64,000 nt of DNA, taken from Laccaria trichodermophora (Eukaryota > Basidiomycota > Agaricomycetes > Agaricales > Hydnangiaceae). Under the pieces are notes generated by a model, which worked only from the letters and a program-made list of their open reading frames with translations, had not been told where the DNA came from and searched no databases. A program made the position numbers and the translations under genes. Shown here in pieces: positions 1-10,616 of the stretch (position 1 is the stretch's first letter; each line of letters opens with the position of its first letter). The stretch lies in the NCBI GenBank assembly GCA_018417955.1, contig JACTVC010000001.1, positions 1,550,001-1,614,000 on the forward strand, given 5' to 3'.

Positions 1-625
1 CTCCATATTGAAGGTCGGAAAAGCTTTAAGCAGATATTTCTGTGGAAAAAAGCTGGGTGAGCTTGATAAACAAAGAAGACCCAACCACCGTACGAAGGGA
101 CTTCAAAGAGAGCGTATGGGATCTAAGTTTCCTTTGTAGTTGAAGCAGTCTGAGGGCAAAAGTTGAAAGTAAAGCATACGAAAAAAACAGCTGCGATCTT
201 CGAAATTCGGCGATCAAGATATGATTTTTTTAGCTCGATGGCAAGCATACCACATTATATCTCAAGCCCGCCAACTTAGCATCAACAGCCATCCCCGCAA
301 TTCTCGCATTGCCTAATCACGTAGAAAGGTGCTTAGGATCGGAATGACAGTTAAGATTTAGTGGCCTATACCTATGTTGGCACGGTCCCTGATATCGGAT
401 AGTCAAGTCAGCCTTGGTGTTCAAAAGAAGTCGCGCTCACAAGAAAGACAGCAAGTAAAGGAGGGAAATGAAAGGCAAAATGTGAAAGTCGATATTTCTT
501 AACAGCCTTTGCCGATCCTGTTCAGTGATTTCGACCTCCAGTGCATGAAGACTATGATGAGGTGTGAGGGCATGATCCGATGTAGACTTCTCTTGCTGAA
601 AAGAGCTCTTGTTCAACTCGGTCAT
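1..625 (-). CDS. MFS transporter, allantoate permease (Dal5-like) family, N-terminal part
   Basis: Plasma-membrane major facilitator, probably importing small organic anions or vitamins; the substrate cannot be read from this part. Start chosen at 625 (MTELNKSS). Exons on the minus strand are about 625-441, 388-372, 312-251, 197-180, 122-94 and from 39 off the window edge. Joined, they give the family signature: ITEQDRQRLLRNIDFHILPF leading into TM1, then LSFLDRANIGNARIAGM, IAAVFFIPYALFEVPSN and LFRPSIW. The DRANIG stretch lies on a 17-nt exon, and exons of 18 and 29 nt follow, so the gene depends on microexon splicing. The C-terminal part lies outside the window. Family assignment is firm; substrate is unknown. 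Confidence 0.85.
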
Positions 626-1325
626 GGCGTAACCAGAGGAAAGGAGGGTCGGAGAAGGTCGTGGAAGATGCGTGGAAGTGTAAGGAGGGGGGAAGAACGG
701 AGAAGTTCTCATTGTCTTGTTCCTCCATGAGCCTATTAATACCTGAGGCTGATGGGATCAATATTTTCTTCGGTTCAGCTGAAACATCATCGTGTCCAGT
801 CGGGTGCTTTGCGCTTATTGTATCCTTGCACTAGCGTATGCACATGGTGGGGTTTCCGAAGGGGTCACGATTGTGGGTCTAGCCCCATTCAGTGTCCGAG
901 ACGCGCAACTCTAGCGTCAGCGGTTAAGCTCGAAGGCAGTGGCTGCTGTTATCATTAGAGGGATAAGGATCGCTCCCCTAACATGCAATGTATCGATTGC
1001 AGTGTCGTGATACACCGATCTTTATAACCTTCAGTAATCTGTCCTGGAAATCAACTGAATCTGTCTGCTTGAATATCAATCTGTATGTAAAGGGTACAAG
1101 ATAACTCAGCTGGTAAAGCTACATGGATAATTGCTTTGAATAAGATCAGCTTGAGTCCAAACGGGATTGCGTAGTTAAGCACAGCCACCGAATTTCTCGC
1201 CGCACATCATCGCTGGGAGAAGACCTTCCAATGACGCGTCCATCAACATCCCATTTCAACCAGATGGTTCCAAGTGTGTCATCGGGGTTAGAGGGCAAGA
1301 GAGGTTATCGAGTAGTGTCGTCAGC
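626..1325. other. Intergenic, no gene recognised
   Basis: About 700 bp between the MFS start and the 3' end of the topoisomerase gene. Short open frames on both strands show no domain, codon pattern or splice-consistent continuation. A weak tRNA-like stretch near 1093-1160 was considered and rejected. Confidence 0.6.
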
Positions 1326-4300
1326 TCAGTACCCATCGGCAGCTTCAAATTTCGACTTCTTCTTTGCCCCTCTGCCGCGTTTAGACCTGGTCGCTCCCTG
1401 TCCCCTGCTCCGCTTCGAGCTTCCGCGGTTGTTTGATGAAAAGGATCGCGTTTGGCCACCACCGCCACTTTGGGAACAATCTTCAAAGAAATCAAAACTC
1501 TGGTTGTTCAGATTTAGACATCTATTCCATACCTTTGCTCCAATGACCGGTTTTGCCACAATTGAAACATTCGCCCGCCACAGAACTGCTACCGCCACCA
1601 GCAGGCCCACTTTTTGATCTGGATGGTCCCCCACTGGCGGCAGCATTTGGACAAGCTGTGGTGTTCAAGAGTTAGAAAGAGGATGGTGAAACATGGACTC
1701 ATTTCGCGTACTTGAGCTGTAATGACCTGGCTCTTGACAGGTGAAACAAACAATAGATTTGCCTGTTTCGTTTGCAGAGGTTCCGAAACTCCGAGCACGC
1801 TTAGTACTACCATCACCTTCATTCGGACATGCTGTAGGGCAACAAATAGTTAACACTACAAAAGATGGGGTAACATTTGACCGACCATTCGCCCAATGCC
1901 CTGGTTCATTACACTTTCATCGACGAGTCAGACGCATGGAAAAAAATGACATCAGGCGTACATACCTTGAAGCAGGTATTCGAGGTCGTTGAGCTAGCGG
2001 AACCAGCATTTGCCGACCGCGAACCTGCTCCACTACGATTTACGGAGGGCGAAGGTTCATCGTCCCACTCGTAGAATTTGCACTGGTCCGATTCGCATCT
2101 CCAAAATTTCCTCCCTTGGTTTGGCGTGGCTTTGGTCACCGTTCTCTGACCCGCTGGTTTATTACAATCGCACATGCGTGGTTGATTCGCTCCATGATTG
2201 TTGGAAGTCGAATCTTGCCTCTGAGTGAACGTCAGAGGAGCTAAACTTTAGAATGAGATATAATTCGCTTACGGAGGAGTATGGCCTTTTTGTTGGAATT
2301 GATGGTGTTCCTGACGCACTTGTCACTGGCGACTCAGTTGCATAAACGAACAAACCACATCGTTCAGATTCCGTTTTACTGCAGCGCCAGTATAACCTGC
2401 CCCGCGACGTCCCAGATTTGACAGAATCTTGCACGGCGGGTATACCGCAATTGCATCTTGTGGTGTCAGCGTTGGTAGGTTGCTGTGAGGACCAAGACGA
2501 TGGTTTAACTGTCGAAGACGATACCGGCCGTGTGTGACCTGTCGAAGATGATACTGGAGGTCGCGGTCTTGTAGAAGATGTTGCTTGACCAGAGGATGAG
2601 ACCGGGGCAGCTCGAGGTCGAGGCTGAACCGGAGGGGGCGCAGGGGGATCTTCAAAATAAGGAGGATCATCGAAACCAAAGTCTGGAATCGCATGTTTTA
2701 CACATGAGTAAGTGAGATCATGCCAAAGACTCTCACCTTCAGAATCGGAGTCAGCAGCGGGAGGAGCTGCACCTCGAGAACTGCCTCCACGACCGCCACC
2801 TCTGCCGCGTGCAGGAGCGGCACCTCCTCTGCTACCCCGACCTCCTCTTCCTCGGCCTGCTGCGCCGTTGCCACCATGACCCCCATTTCCACCACCACCG
2901 CCACCGCCTCCTCCTCCTCCATCACCACCACCTCCTGCCCCTCCTCCACCCCCTCCAGCAACACCTGCACCAATGTATCTCCCAACACTCTATGCGGTAG
3001 CATAAGCTTCCAGGCTGAATGGAGACGAGTTGTAAGACCCACCGTAGCTACCTTGTCAAACTCCCTTCGTGCAATGATGAACATATGCTTGTACTGATCA
3101 AGACTCGTCTGCAACATATCGTTTTTGGTCGTTGTCCGTTCGCAAACTTGTACCATCCTGCGTTCCGTCTGGTGCACCAGAAACGTTAGTCTGGTGAAGG
3201 TGAGTAATTGAGGAAATGACTTGCCTCACGACGGAGCTGGGGTTTACTAACGCTCTTATCGAAACCGATTTCGTTGTAGCCATCGATGAGCCCAATGCCT
3301 AGGGTGGAAGGGACTAGGTACTTGATGGCGCCTTCCATTCGCTCAACGACGTATTCCCTGTCGACTATTGTCTGGATATGTTGAGCAATGGTCGCATCCG
3401 TCCCTAGGTAGAAAGATGTCAGCACCTGAAGGCGAATAGAACACAGCCAGGAGAGGTCGTACCAATACCATTCTTGTCCATCAAGGTAACCAGGTCCGCC
3501 TCCGTCAGGTAGTTAGGCTTTGATGTCTGACCTTCTCGAAGTTCACAGACTGAAGGATCGAACTCTTCCCCCTCTTGAAAGTTCGGAACTGTATGGCCAA
3601 TCCATTTGTCGTATGGGTAAACCTCGAGGTAATTCCGTTGTAGTACGATCAATCCTAAGGGGGTATTTAAGCTTATAACAATTTGCTAGAGAAGACGATG
3701 GAATGACTTGCCTGTTGCAGTGAACTCTTCTCCTCCACACACGACTTCGACAGTAGTCTGAGATCCTTCGGCATCCTTCGAGCAGCACGCTAGGAACCGG
3801 CGGGTAATATACTCGTACACCTTCTTTTCGTCGCCGACAAGGTTACCCGCGTGTGCTGTAGGGTGGATAGGAGGATGAGCTTTATCGTTGTTCTTGCCTT
3901 TTCGTGGAACGCCGAAACCGCCATCTTGCTGTAACCTGATATAGGTGTATCGCTTATTATCGGCCCATGCTGAAAACTGTGGAGCTGAGAAACATACTTT
4001 CTTGCAAATTCACCCCACGCTGGATCAACGGTCTGCTTTCCGATGAGGGTCATAAAGTCAAATTGGGGATCAAACTGGTCTGTTTCTGTGCGAGGGTAGG
4101 AGACAAATCCCTGTTGATATAGCTTCTCTGCAACCTACCAAAAACGTTCTGTCAGCATCGTCCACAAGTAGATGAAAGTGGTCAACGCACATCCAAGACT
4201 TTTTTTGGAGCTAGCCTCAGTAGTCGCGACCCAGCTTTTTGAAGCTCGACCGTGGTTAAAGGTAGAGGCTTCCTACAGAGAATGAGGTGCTTGTCAGGAT

Positions 4301-5349
4301 TTTGAGCTCCCAAAAAGTTCGCCACTTAACCATTTCTTTGTGTCCTTTTTCGTAACGCGGATGACCCGGGCCCTAGGATTTTGAAGCACTATTTCGTAGA
4401 TGCGAGCTGCGCCACCGTGATCGAATAGGTGCCCTTCTTTCCACGTGAACTTGGTCTCCTCACCATCTCGCGTTAGGGAGAGATAGATGTACCAGAACGT
4501 TTCTGGGCGGAATGCCTTGACTCGGTTGTATCGTTGGACAACGAAACCTAGAGTTGGAAATTGGCATGGTCCTGTTACGCGTGACCAAAGGTAAGCAGCA
4601 AAGTTAAGAAGGGCTAAGAGACGCTGCTACCTACCGTAGGAGAGAACGCTGTCTAGTTGAGCAAATTGACGTTGCAAGGCGAGGGTTTGCATGCGGGTGA
4701 AGGCGGCACCAACCTTGAGATCAAGGAGGATACGAGCTTCCACGGCCTCAGCTTGGGCACGATCCAACTCTATGGGGTGCTGGGCAGCATGGTGGATTTG
4801 TCTGGAGGCAATCAGCAAATCAATTCTTGGGAGGAAAAGAGCAGCATACTGGGCTATAATGGCACTAAATCTGGCACGCTTCACAACAATATTCGGCTTC
4901 ACCTTTCGACACACGCGAACTATCTCCATCCCAATGTGCTCTCCTTCCCGATCGCAATCCGTCCATATCATTAACGTGTCAGCACGACGGCTCTCATCTT
5001 GTAAATTCCTCTCTATAGATTTCTTGTCTGGTGGTATCAGGGTCTCGACAGGCGCGTCGAATAGCGCAAAGGGATCACACGAGTTCCATTTTCGATGTGC
5101 TTCTCCAAAGTCCTGAGACGTCAGATGACCGGAAACACAGGTCACGGTAAAAGTCGAATTAGTTTGTGGGTAATCAAAGTCGTAGTTCTTGACAAAGTTG
5201 TTCCTTGTGTTACGCTATGGTGGCATGAAAAAAAACCTGAGAAGATGACAGAACAAGCTATTCATTACCGTTGAGTATTGTCCACCGGAAAGAATTCCCG
5301 TAATGGACTTTGCAATGGATGGCTTCTCTGCAACGCAAAGTACTCTCAT
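1326..5349 (-). CDS. TOP3: DNA topoisomerase III with GRF and CCHC zinc fingers (Top3-alpha type)
   Basis: Type IA topoisomerase that, with a RecQ helicase and Rmi1, decatenates single strands and dissolves recombination intermediates in the nucleus. Start at 5349 gives MRVLCVAEKPSIAKS, the Toprim opening with its conserved EKPS. A second Toprim motif WTDCDREGEH lies near 4950. The active-site tyrosine is in GFVSYPRTETDQF; its codon is at about 4096-4098. LMDKNGIGTDATIA is formed across an intron near 3420-3470. The C-terminal third has two GRF zinc fingers (around 2420-2330 and 2175-2050) and two CCHC knuckles completed by splicing: CFTCQEPGHYSSTC and CFNCGKTGHWSKDC. The tail is basic. The zinc-finger tail matches the alpha form of animals and filamentous fungi rather than the shorter budding yeast Top3. 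Divergent from UTP25 across about 320 bp. Confidence 0.95.
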
Positions 5350-5669
5350 TCGAGTCGAACGTAGCTAGAAAGTCGGGGAAGTTGAGTTGAGAACGCGGCA
5401 GGGAACGCGGCTGGCGGCTGGCGGCTGGTGATGACAAAGATTGTCAGCGCATAGATTCCACGTCGACACAAAAAAGAGCACCTCAAGAGTCAACTGGGCC
5501 GTTTGTCTGTCGTCGCAGATGATGTTGGACCTTTATATTGATGCCGAAAATCATTCCGACTCGACGCGTTTGCCTTTGATCACTGTGAATCGCGTTCACG
5601 TGCTTAGTTGCTGTGGTTTGTTGTCCAACACCTTCCAGATTTTTTCTTTAGCCCTACCAACTAACGCCC
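5350..5669. promoter_or_regulatory. Shared divergent promoter region TOP3 / UTP25
   Basis: 320 bp separate the two start codons, which point away from each other. It should hold both promoters. I see no clear TATA box; a pyrimidine-rich stretch lies before the UTP25 start. Confidence 0.5.
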
Positions 5670-8147
5670 ATGGACGACGGAAACTCTGTAACGACAAAGC
5701 TCCTTACACTGCTGAACATCTCGGCCACAAAAATTGGAAAAAGGAAAAGAGTAGATGATGATTTCGTGCCGGCAGAAAAGTTGAACAAGCGCAAATCGGT
5801 TACCATTGCCATCAAATCTCCAACGGAAAAGTCACCGGAGCAAGAGGACGTGACAGCGGAGAAGGAAGTTTTAGTCGATGAGGGGGGGATACCCGGGATA
5901 GATGAGGAAGTGGCGGCTAATGACGATGGGGACGACGGTGTGTCCCACCGAAGACGATTGATTACCTTAGTGATACTATCTTTTACCCCAGGTGCTACTG
6001 ATGCGTACGAACGACATTTCGGGACCTCTTCGTCTGTATTATCGGAGTCTTCAAGAGCTTCCGTCGATCAAAATGATTGGAAAACTTCACGAGAGAAACT
6101 TGGCAAGCTTGGGCCTGCAGTAATCTCGTTACCTCCAACAGCAGACGCACCAGTTGTGACCACAGGAAACGACGTGAGTATGTAGCCAAAAATGTGGATG
6201 CATGCTTATGTTGTTTAGATCCTGGAAAGACTGAAAACACCCTTCCTCGCAAAACAGGCGAAGCAGCCTAAGAGTGAGTCTGGTTTCCTTAAAGTTCGAC
6301 ATGTGTAACGAATAATCGAAGATCAGACCGAGCTTCAAAATGATCTCCTTACCACCCTTTCATCGCGGAGAGATCTCTATCTTACTTCAACACCGCTAGA
6401 ATCGAGAAGGTGTACGAGGGAGGCAATAGCACTCCATGCTTTGAATCATGTCACCAAGTACATTTCCCCTCTTTGACTTTTACTGCATCCTTAACCATAT
6501 CTAGGAAGCGTCGTCGCGTCCTGAAAAACAACGAGCGCCTTTCACACGCTGCAAAAACAAACCCAGAAGCTTCCCCACCAGAAGACGTGCAAGACCAAGG
6601 TTTTACTCGCCCCTCCGTCCTCTTCCTCCTCCCTTTCCGGTCATCTGCGCTCAATTGGTTCCACGCACTCACCTCACACACACCCTCCCCCTCATACCAA
6701 ATTGAGAACCAATCCAGATTCGTGTCCGAGTACGGCCTCCCCGCAGGGGCTGTTGACAAGCTAGCGACCTCTGAACCTGGGACGTACCCTTCTGACCACG
6801 TCGAGACGTTCAAAGGAAACATCGACGACAATTTCAGGGTTGGAATCAAGATGACAAGGAAGAGCGTAAAGATGTTTTGCGAGTTCTATGGCTGTGATAT
6901 CATTATGGCGAGTCCATTGGGCCTGCGTAGGTCGATTGAGAAGGAGAAGTGAGTTATGCTGCTTTGTGCATGACGGGAGTACTTACGTGTCGCGTCTAGG
7001 AATGCTGATTATCTGAGTTCTATCGAAATCCTAATAGTCGATCAACTTGATGCGCTGACGATGCAAAACTGGGAGCACGTCAAGGTCCGTTCTGCTTATC
7101 ATCAACCTTGATTACATTTAACAAGTCGCTAGTTTGTATTGTCACACATGAACAAGCTACCCAAGGAATCCCGCGACACCGATTTCTCAAGGATAAAACC
7201 GTGGTATCTTGACGGAAAGTGGGTGTCTTCAATCTATTGATCAGGCTTCTTCTCACATACCGTGACAGCGCGGCATACCTGCGACAATCGATATTTCTAT
7301 CTGCATTCGAAACTCCAGAAACGCGATCATTGTATAACTCGAACCTCAAGAACGTCGCGGGCAAGATTAGGACCGAGAAACGCTGGAATCCAATCGAGGT
7401 TCCAGACGGTATAGACCAGGTTAGCCATGCTCTGCCATATCTTATGATAAACGCTCATCAAGCCGTCTGGCAGAACTTTGTTCACTTTGATTGTGTAAAC
7501 CCTAATGACGAAGCGGACAAACGTTTCAATCACTTCACGACACAGGTACATGACTCTTTCTCGGGCATTAGGTAACATATCTGAAGTACATCGACAGCTT
7601 CTACCTTCTGTTCTCAAGTCAGCTGTTCAGAGTTCCAACACCGTAGTCTTTGTCCCCTCCTCGTTCGACTTTATCCGGGTGCACAACTATTTCCGGAAAC
7701 ATGCTGGCGTCCCCTTCACCGTCTTATCCGAGTGCGTTTACCCCCTTTCCATATCAAATCAGCAACCTACCTTTTACATTACAGGTACTCGACAAACCAA
7801 GATATCTCAAGAGCCCGCCAAGCCTTTTTCAAAGGCTCAAAATCATTCCTCCTCGTCAGCGAGCGTTTTCACTTTTACAAACGGTCTGTCACACCCCCAT
7901 TCCTTATCATCACTGCTAACTTTGACTTCGCGATAGCTACAAAATCCGAGGAATTCGTAATGTCATATTCTATGGACCCCCAGACCACCCGCAGTACTTC
8001 ACGGAATATTTATCGTATCCCTTCCTTGATGAGGGGGTGGAGGCGTCGGATGTGACTTGTCGGGTGTTGTACTGCAAGTACGATTGGTTCAGGTTGGAGA
8101 GGATAGCGGGTACAGAGGCTGCGGTGGAACTTGTCAAAGCTAGCTGA
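5670..8147 (+). CDS. UTP25: U3 snoRNP/SSU processome protein Utp25
   Basis: Nucleolar pre-rRNA processing factor (YIL091C, vertebrate DEF/UTP25): a degenerate DEAD-box-like protein of the small-subunit processome. The N-terminus from 5670 (MDDGNSV) is charged and low complexity, as in the family. The conserved core follows over several introns: [18 protein letters not shown] near 6600, [17 protein letters not shown] near 6880, then [93 protein letters not shown] and [14 protein letters not shown] before the stop at 8147. The Walker A motif of true helicases is not evident, as expected. Splicing joins all blocks without a break. Confidence 0.92.
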
Positions 8148-8458
8148 GAGCTGTATCGGTTCTCGTTACCGTTTGATGTTTATATCAGAGTATTATGCCG
8201 TGCCAGCACCTTGGCGCACTTTAGAGTCGCCTCGGACGATGGAATTGCTGGGTTGTAGCCGTTTCGCCCCTGAATGGTCAGATAAACGGAGCGTCAGTTG
8301 TGACCACGAGAGTTGACTATAGGAAAGTCCCAACATGGCTCTCATAAGGCCCCGAGTAAGATCGCGTTGTTTGGTCTGCAAGGTGTCGCCAATCATCGCG
8401 CATTGCGACTCTCTGACTCTCCACCCGCGTCCACTGTGCGGTACCCGATTTATTTTCA

Positions 8459-9107
8459 ATGGACAAGGATTTTGACCTCGAGTCTCTTATCCACGTGGAA
8501 CAAACGTCTGCTTTGGGCCTTCTCTGCAAAATCAAATTCTGAGCCAGTAATCATCTTTAGTTTCTATGATTCCGGCTTCCAAGATGGCTTTGAGCATGGT
8601 CGTATCCACGGTTTGATTGAAGGCCGGGCCCTGGGCAGAGAGAAAGGGTTCGAAATGTGGGAAGAGCTCGGGTATTACGAAGGTTTTGCGTTGACTTGGA
8701 GAGCCATACATGAAAAACAATCAAGACAAGACCAGTTCGTCTCTTCATCTTTCTTTTTAGGTTCCTTACTAGCCTGACATGAGTTTAGCCGTTCAATACC
8801 ACACATTCGTAATCTCCTCGAGCTCATCTCCCAATTCCCGACCATCAACCCATCTGCTGCTGATGCGGCGTCCGATGTGGACATCTCAAAACTCCTGCGC
8901 CAGATCCGATCCAAATACAAGATTCTATGCTCAAATCTCGGTGTTCGGCCGAGATTGACGGCATCAGGACAGACACCATCTCAGGATTATGAAGAGGGGG
9001 ACATGGAGCCTGACGACGTCCCAGAACAGAAGAGTCAGTTGCCTGTGTGGAAGATAGAGAAAGGGAACCCCCCAAAGCCAGTGACTGGACAAGATTTCAC
9101 CTTTTGA
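8459..9107 (+). CDS. LTO1: Lto1/ORAOV1-like protein (Yae1-Lto1 Fe-S adaptor)
   Basis: Small cytosolic protein that, with Yae1, hands Fe-S clusters from the CIA machinery to the ABC protein Rli1. Exons 8459-8505, 8561-8734 and 8789-9107 join in frame: MDKDFDLESLIHVEQT, then FYDSGFQDGF, then RSIPHIRNLLELI. The exon 2 product contains the deca-GX3 motif, with glycines every four residues through GFQDGFEHGRIHGLIEG and on to LGYYEGFALTW. The C-terminus ends VTGQDFTF; C-terminal tryptophans recruit the targeting complex in yeast Lto1, and here the last residues are aromatic (F). Lies 311 bp after UTP25 in the same direction. Confidence 0.85.
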
Positions 9108-9678
9108 TACTCGACGTGCATCTTTACCCCGGCATTGTTTCTCTACAATCGCAATTCAATTCGTCGGTTGCGTGACCACGTATTCTCACTCAACGCTATT
9201 TCTGACGCCTGTATAGTGATATTTTTTCAGAAGATCACACCTTTACGGGCTTCACCCATGATTTCATACGCCAGATACGACGTATCTACGTATGTATTTA
9301 TGTGGGGTGACCGGACTGTCAATTCATAAAACCATTCAACGTAACCATCCGAAACCTGGAAGGGCAATAGTCGCTGGCTGGTGTGTCTCCTGAAGAACAT
9401 CGGTCGAACATTTCGCGGCTATCTCAACCAGCTCCCAATGATCACGCTCCCAGAGCCTTCAAGTTACTGATGAATCCGAACAGGACAAGTGCGAGCCATA
9501 GATTCGAGACGGTGGTAGGGCAAAGGATTCTTAGATTGAGTTACACCAAAGTCGCGACATTTAGAATCGCAACTACAACCATATCCAGAGCTCCTCGACA
9601 GCTCCTTTTCTCCTCAAGCCGACACCATAATCCTCGCCCCTCTGAGGCTAATATGGCAACTCGACGATTCGCAATCAT
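9108..9678. other. Intergenic, no gene recognised
   Basis: About 570 bp between LTO1 and the first tRNA. Contains LTO1 3' sequence and an open frame from 9383 that runs through the tRNA gene, so it is unlikely to be coding. Confidence 0.6.
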
Positions 9679-9779
9679 GGGTCGATGGCGTAGTTGGTTA
9701 TCGCATCTGTCTAACATCATCTCAGCCCATGCAACATGTCCTGCACAGAAGGTCCTCAGTTCGACCCTGGGTCGACTCA
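9679..9779 (+). tRNA. tRNA-Val(AAC) with 27-nt intron
   Basis: Acceptor strand GGGTCGA (9679-9685) pairs with TCGACTC (9772-9778; one G-U). The D arm GCGTAGTTGGTTATCGC follows. Anticodon stem TCTGT pairs with ACAGA and the loop CTAACAC gives anticodon AAC. A 27-nt intron (9717-9743) sits after position 37, the canonical site for the tRNA splicing endonuclease. The T arm contains TTCGACC. A run of five T follows directly as a Pol III terminator. Without the intron it is 74 nt including the discriminator A. Confidence 0.93.
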
Positions 9780-10090
9780 TTTTTGCCTTATTTAATGAGG
9801 CAAATGTGTATCTCAACCCGCTCCCTGTACGCCAAAGTCGCAACAATCAGATTCCCAACTACAACCATACCCACAGCAATCCTTTCTCCTCGAGTCGGAT
9901 GTCCAGAGTCCGCACAATAGTGTCATTCGATCCTACCTGAGTACATAACTACACATGATGGTGTCCATTGTCTGGCCAGTATGCCTCTTTCCTCCTTGCT
10001 TTCACGAGCCGGGCCCATGCATGCTTTAGAACTCCCTAACGTACATCACCAGAAGAGATTGATAATTGCAATCTGGGGATCCCAATCATC

Positions 10091-10190
10091 GGGTCGATGG
10101 CGTAGTTGGTTATCGCATCTGTCTAACATATGTCAACTACATAGTATGGTGGAACACAGAAGGTCCTCAGTTCGAACCTGGGTCGACTCA
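10091..10190 (+). tRNA. tRNA-Val(AAC) with 26-nt intron
   Basis: Second copy, about 310 bp downstream. The mature sequence is the same as the first apart from the T loop (TTCGAAC instead of TTCGACC). The intron (10129-10154, 26 nt) is unrelated in sequence to that of the first copy but sits at the same 37/38 position. A T-rich terminator follows at 10191. Acceptor 10091-10097 pairs with 10183-10189. Confidence 0.93.
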
Positions 10191-10616
10191 TTCTTTTTAA
10201 CGGCGCGCTGCTAGTGGCATGTAAAAGAAAGGGGAGGGAGGTAACCGGTAAGGACGCAACGAACCTCCTGTTGATTACTTACAGATTACAGCGATAACTA
10301 AGGAGAGTGGTCTGGCCAAGGGCCTGGCAGTCTGTCTCACCCTCTGGCACTCAGATATTACATAAATTATTTATGGAGACTCGCTTAGATTTTATTTTGC
10401 TTAGATGAGTTTTCTACATGTTCGGCGCTTTTGAGGAGCTAAAGCAGGTTTGAATGTTTGCCATAGAATTAGCTACGCATTTTAGCTTGTACCCGCAAGT
10501 AGATATGATAGTGGCCTGCACCATGTGGGAACCAGAAGGCCTGAACTATCAGCAGAGTTCATTCCGTTACATCCATCCACACTCAGAACATGTATCTCAC
10601 ATCTCATCTCATCTTC
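10191..10616. other. Intergenic, muskelin 3' side
   Basis: About 425 bp between the second tRNA and the muskelin stop codon. Probably contains the muskelin 3' UTR. No gene recognised. Confidence 0.5.

Noticed and set aside
1093..1170. tRNA-like stretch (aactcagctggtaaagc followed by cttgagtcc)
   Set aside because: A- and B-box resemblance only; acceptor strands do not pair and no anticodon stem forms.
2698..3177. Long Val/Glu-rich minus-strand frame and its plus-strand mirror
   Set aside because: A frame shifted against the Gly-rich low-complexity linker of topoisomerase III.
9383..9940. Open frame of 185 codons
   Set aside because: It runs straight through a well-formed tRNA gene and shows no domain.
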